This document shows positions 5,160-5,481 of a DNA stretch of 5,481 nucleotides, piece after piece. A program made the position numbers and the translations under genes. The DNA comes from Deltaproteobacteria bacterium (GTDB taxonomy: Bacteria; Desulfobacterota; Desulfarculia; Adiutricales; Adiutricaceae). Positions within the stretch are counted from its first letter, which is position 1. The number at the start of each line of letters is the position of its first letter. The DNA is taken from NCBI GenBank assembly GCA_031277995.1, contig JAITLH010000011.1, forward strand, positions 1 through 5,481. The letters are read 5' to 3'. The notes below the pieces were generated by a model. That model had not been told where the DNA came from. It saw only the letters and a program-made list of their open reading frames with translations, and made no database searches.

Positions 5160-5481
5160 CAACCGACTCATTTGCCCTAACCCCAGACCGCCAATTTTAT
5201 TTAAACACTCAAAACCGTAACCCTTTAAAACCCTTCTCACGCCAAAACCCCAAACGATTCCCCTAGGCCAAGAACCTCGAAACTCACCCCAATTTCGCCC
5301 ATTTTCAAAAAAAAAAACAAAAAACCAGCCGCCAAAGGCCCTTTTTCCCACGCCCCACCAGTAAAGATTTAAAAACGCGTACAAATTCTTACTCAAAATG
5401 GCCCGCGCCAACCTACCCCAAAAACGCTCCCAAATTGTGCCGCGGCGCCTTCATGACCCCAAACTTCACCCAAACGCGAAT

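Larger units (their letters stand above)
4801..5481. other. Gene-free, strongly A+C-rich block
   Basis: No recognisable gene is found in these 681 bases. The plus strand is dominated by A and C: bases 5041-5100 contain 24 C and 23 A against 3 G and 10 T, and 4921-4980 contain 23 C and 26 A against 4 G and 7 T. By contrast, 3541-3600 inside the UPF0210 gene has 21 C and 19 G. An 87-codon minus-strand frame at 5148-5411 translates to a Gly/Trp/Phe-rich string with no family features, as expected from G+T-rich noncoding DNA. From 5398 a plus-strand frame of 28 codons runs off the window end, but it has no ribosome site and cannot be judged. No tRNA or other known RNA was recognised. The block contains a hairpin (4908-4930) and a 22-bp tandem array (5049-5159). 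Confidence 0.65.

Noticed and set aside
5148..5411. 87-codon minus-strand frame rich in Gly, Trp and Phe
   Set aside because: The composition follows from G+T-rich DNA, there is no ribosome site, and part of it reads through the tandem repeats.

Overview
The window looks like bacterial chromosome, most plausibly from a Desulfobacterota (Deltaproteobacteria) lineage. This is an inference. It rests on a zinc-ribbon/CarD-like hypothetical protein beside a PHP 'histidinol phosphate phosphatase domain' protein, both of a kind I associate with that group, on high-GC coding sequence, and on a Gram-negative style anchored extracytoplasmic protein. All four convincing genes lie on the minus strand, so transcription runs from high to low coordinates. 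No rRNA, tRNA, insertion sequence, CRISPR array or phage gene is visible.

Layout in the direction of transcription: (1) 4801-5481 has no recognisable gene. It is extremely A+C-rich on the plus strand and carries a 22-bp tandem array at 5049-5159. (2) A near-consensus sigma70 promoter at 4771-4800 drives a leader of about 190 nt that holds a possible 17-codon peptide and a terminator-like hairpin. (3) 3200-4573 encodes a full-length UPF0210 (PFL/DUF711-like) protein. (4) 2882-3199 is a 318-bp gap containing three copies of a 38/39-bp repeat next to the UPF0210 stop codon, and a perfect 14-bp palindrome just upstream of the next gene. (5) 180-2869 is a tight three-gene operon with 8- and 14-bp overlaps: zinc-ribbon/CarD-like protein, PHP phosphoesterase, and a membrane-anchored protein resembling the N-terminal part of transglutaminase-domain proteins. 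(6) 11-38 is a good intrinsic terminator that closes this operon.

The operon's gene overlaps imply translational coupling, but its joint function cannot be read from sequence. A putative nucleic-acid-binding protein, a soluble metal-dependent phosphoesterase and an envelope protein are co-expressed, and no described pathway obviously joins them. The parts most worth a second look are the two unrelated tandem-repeat arrays, the strongly strand-asymmetric gene-free block, the candidate attenuated leader before the UPF0210 gene, and the operon of uncharacterised proteins. I found nothing that demonstrates a new defence, mobile or secretion system.
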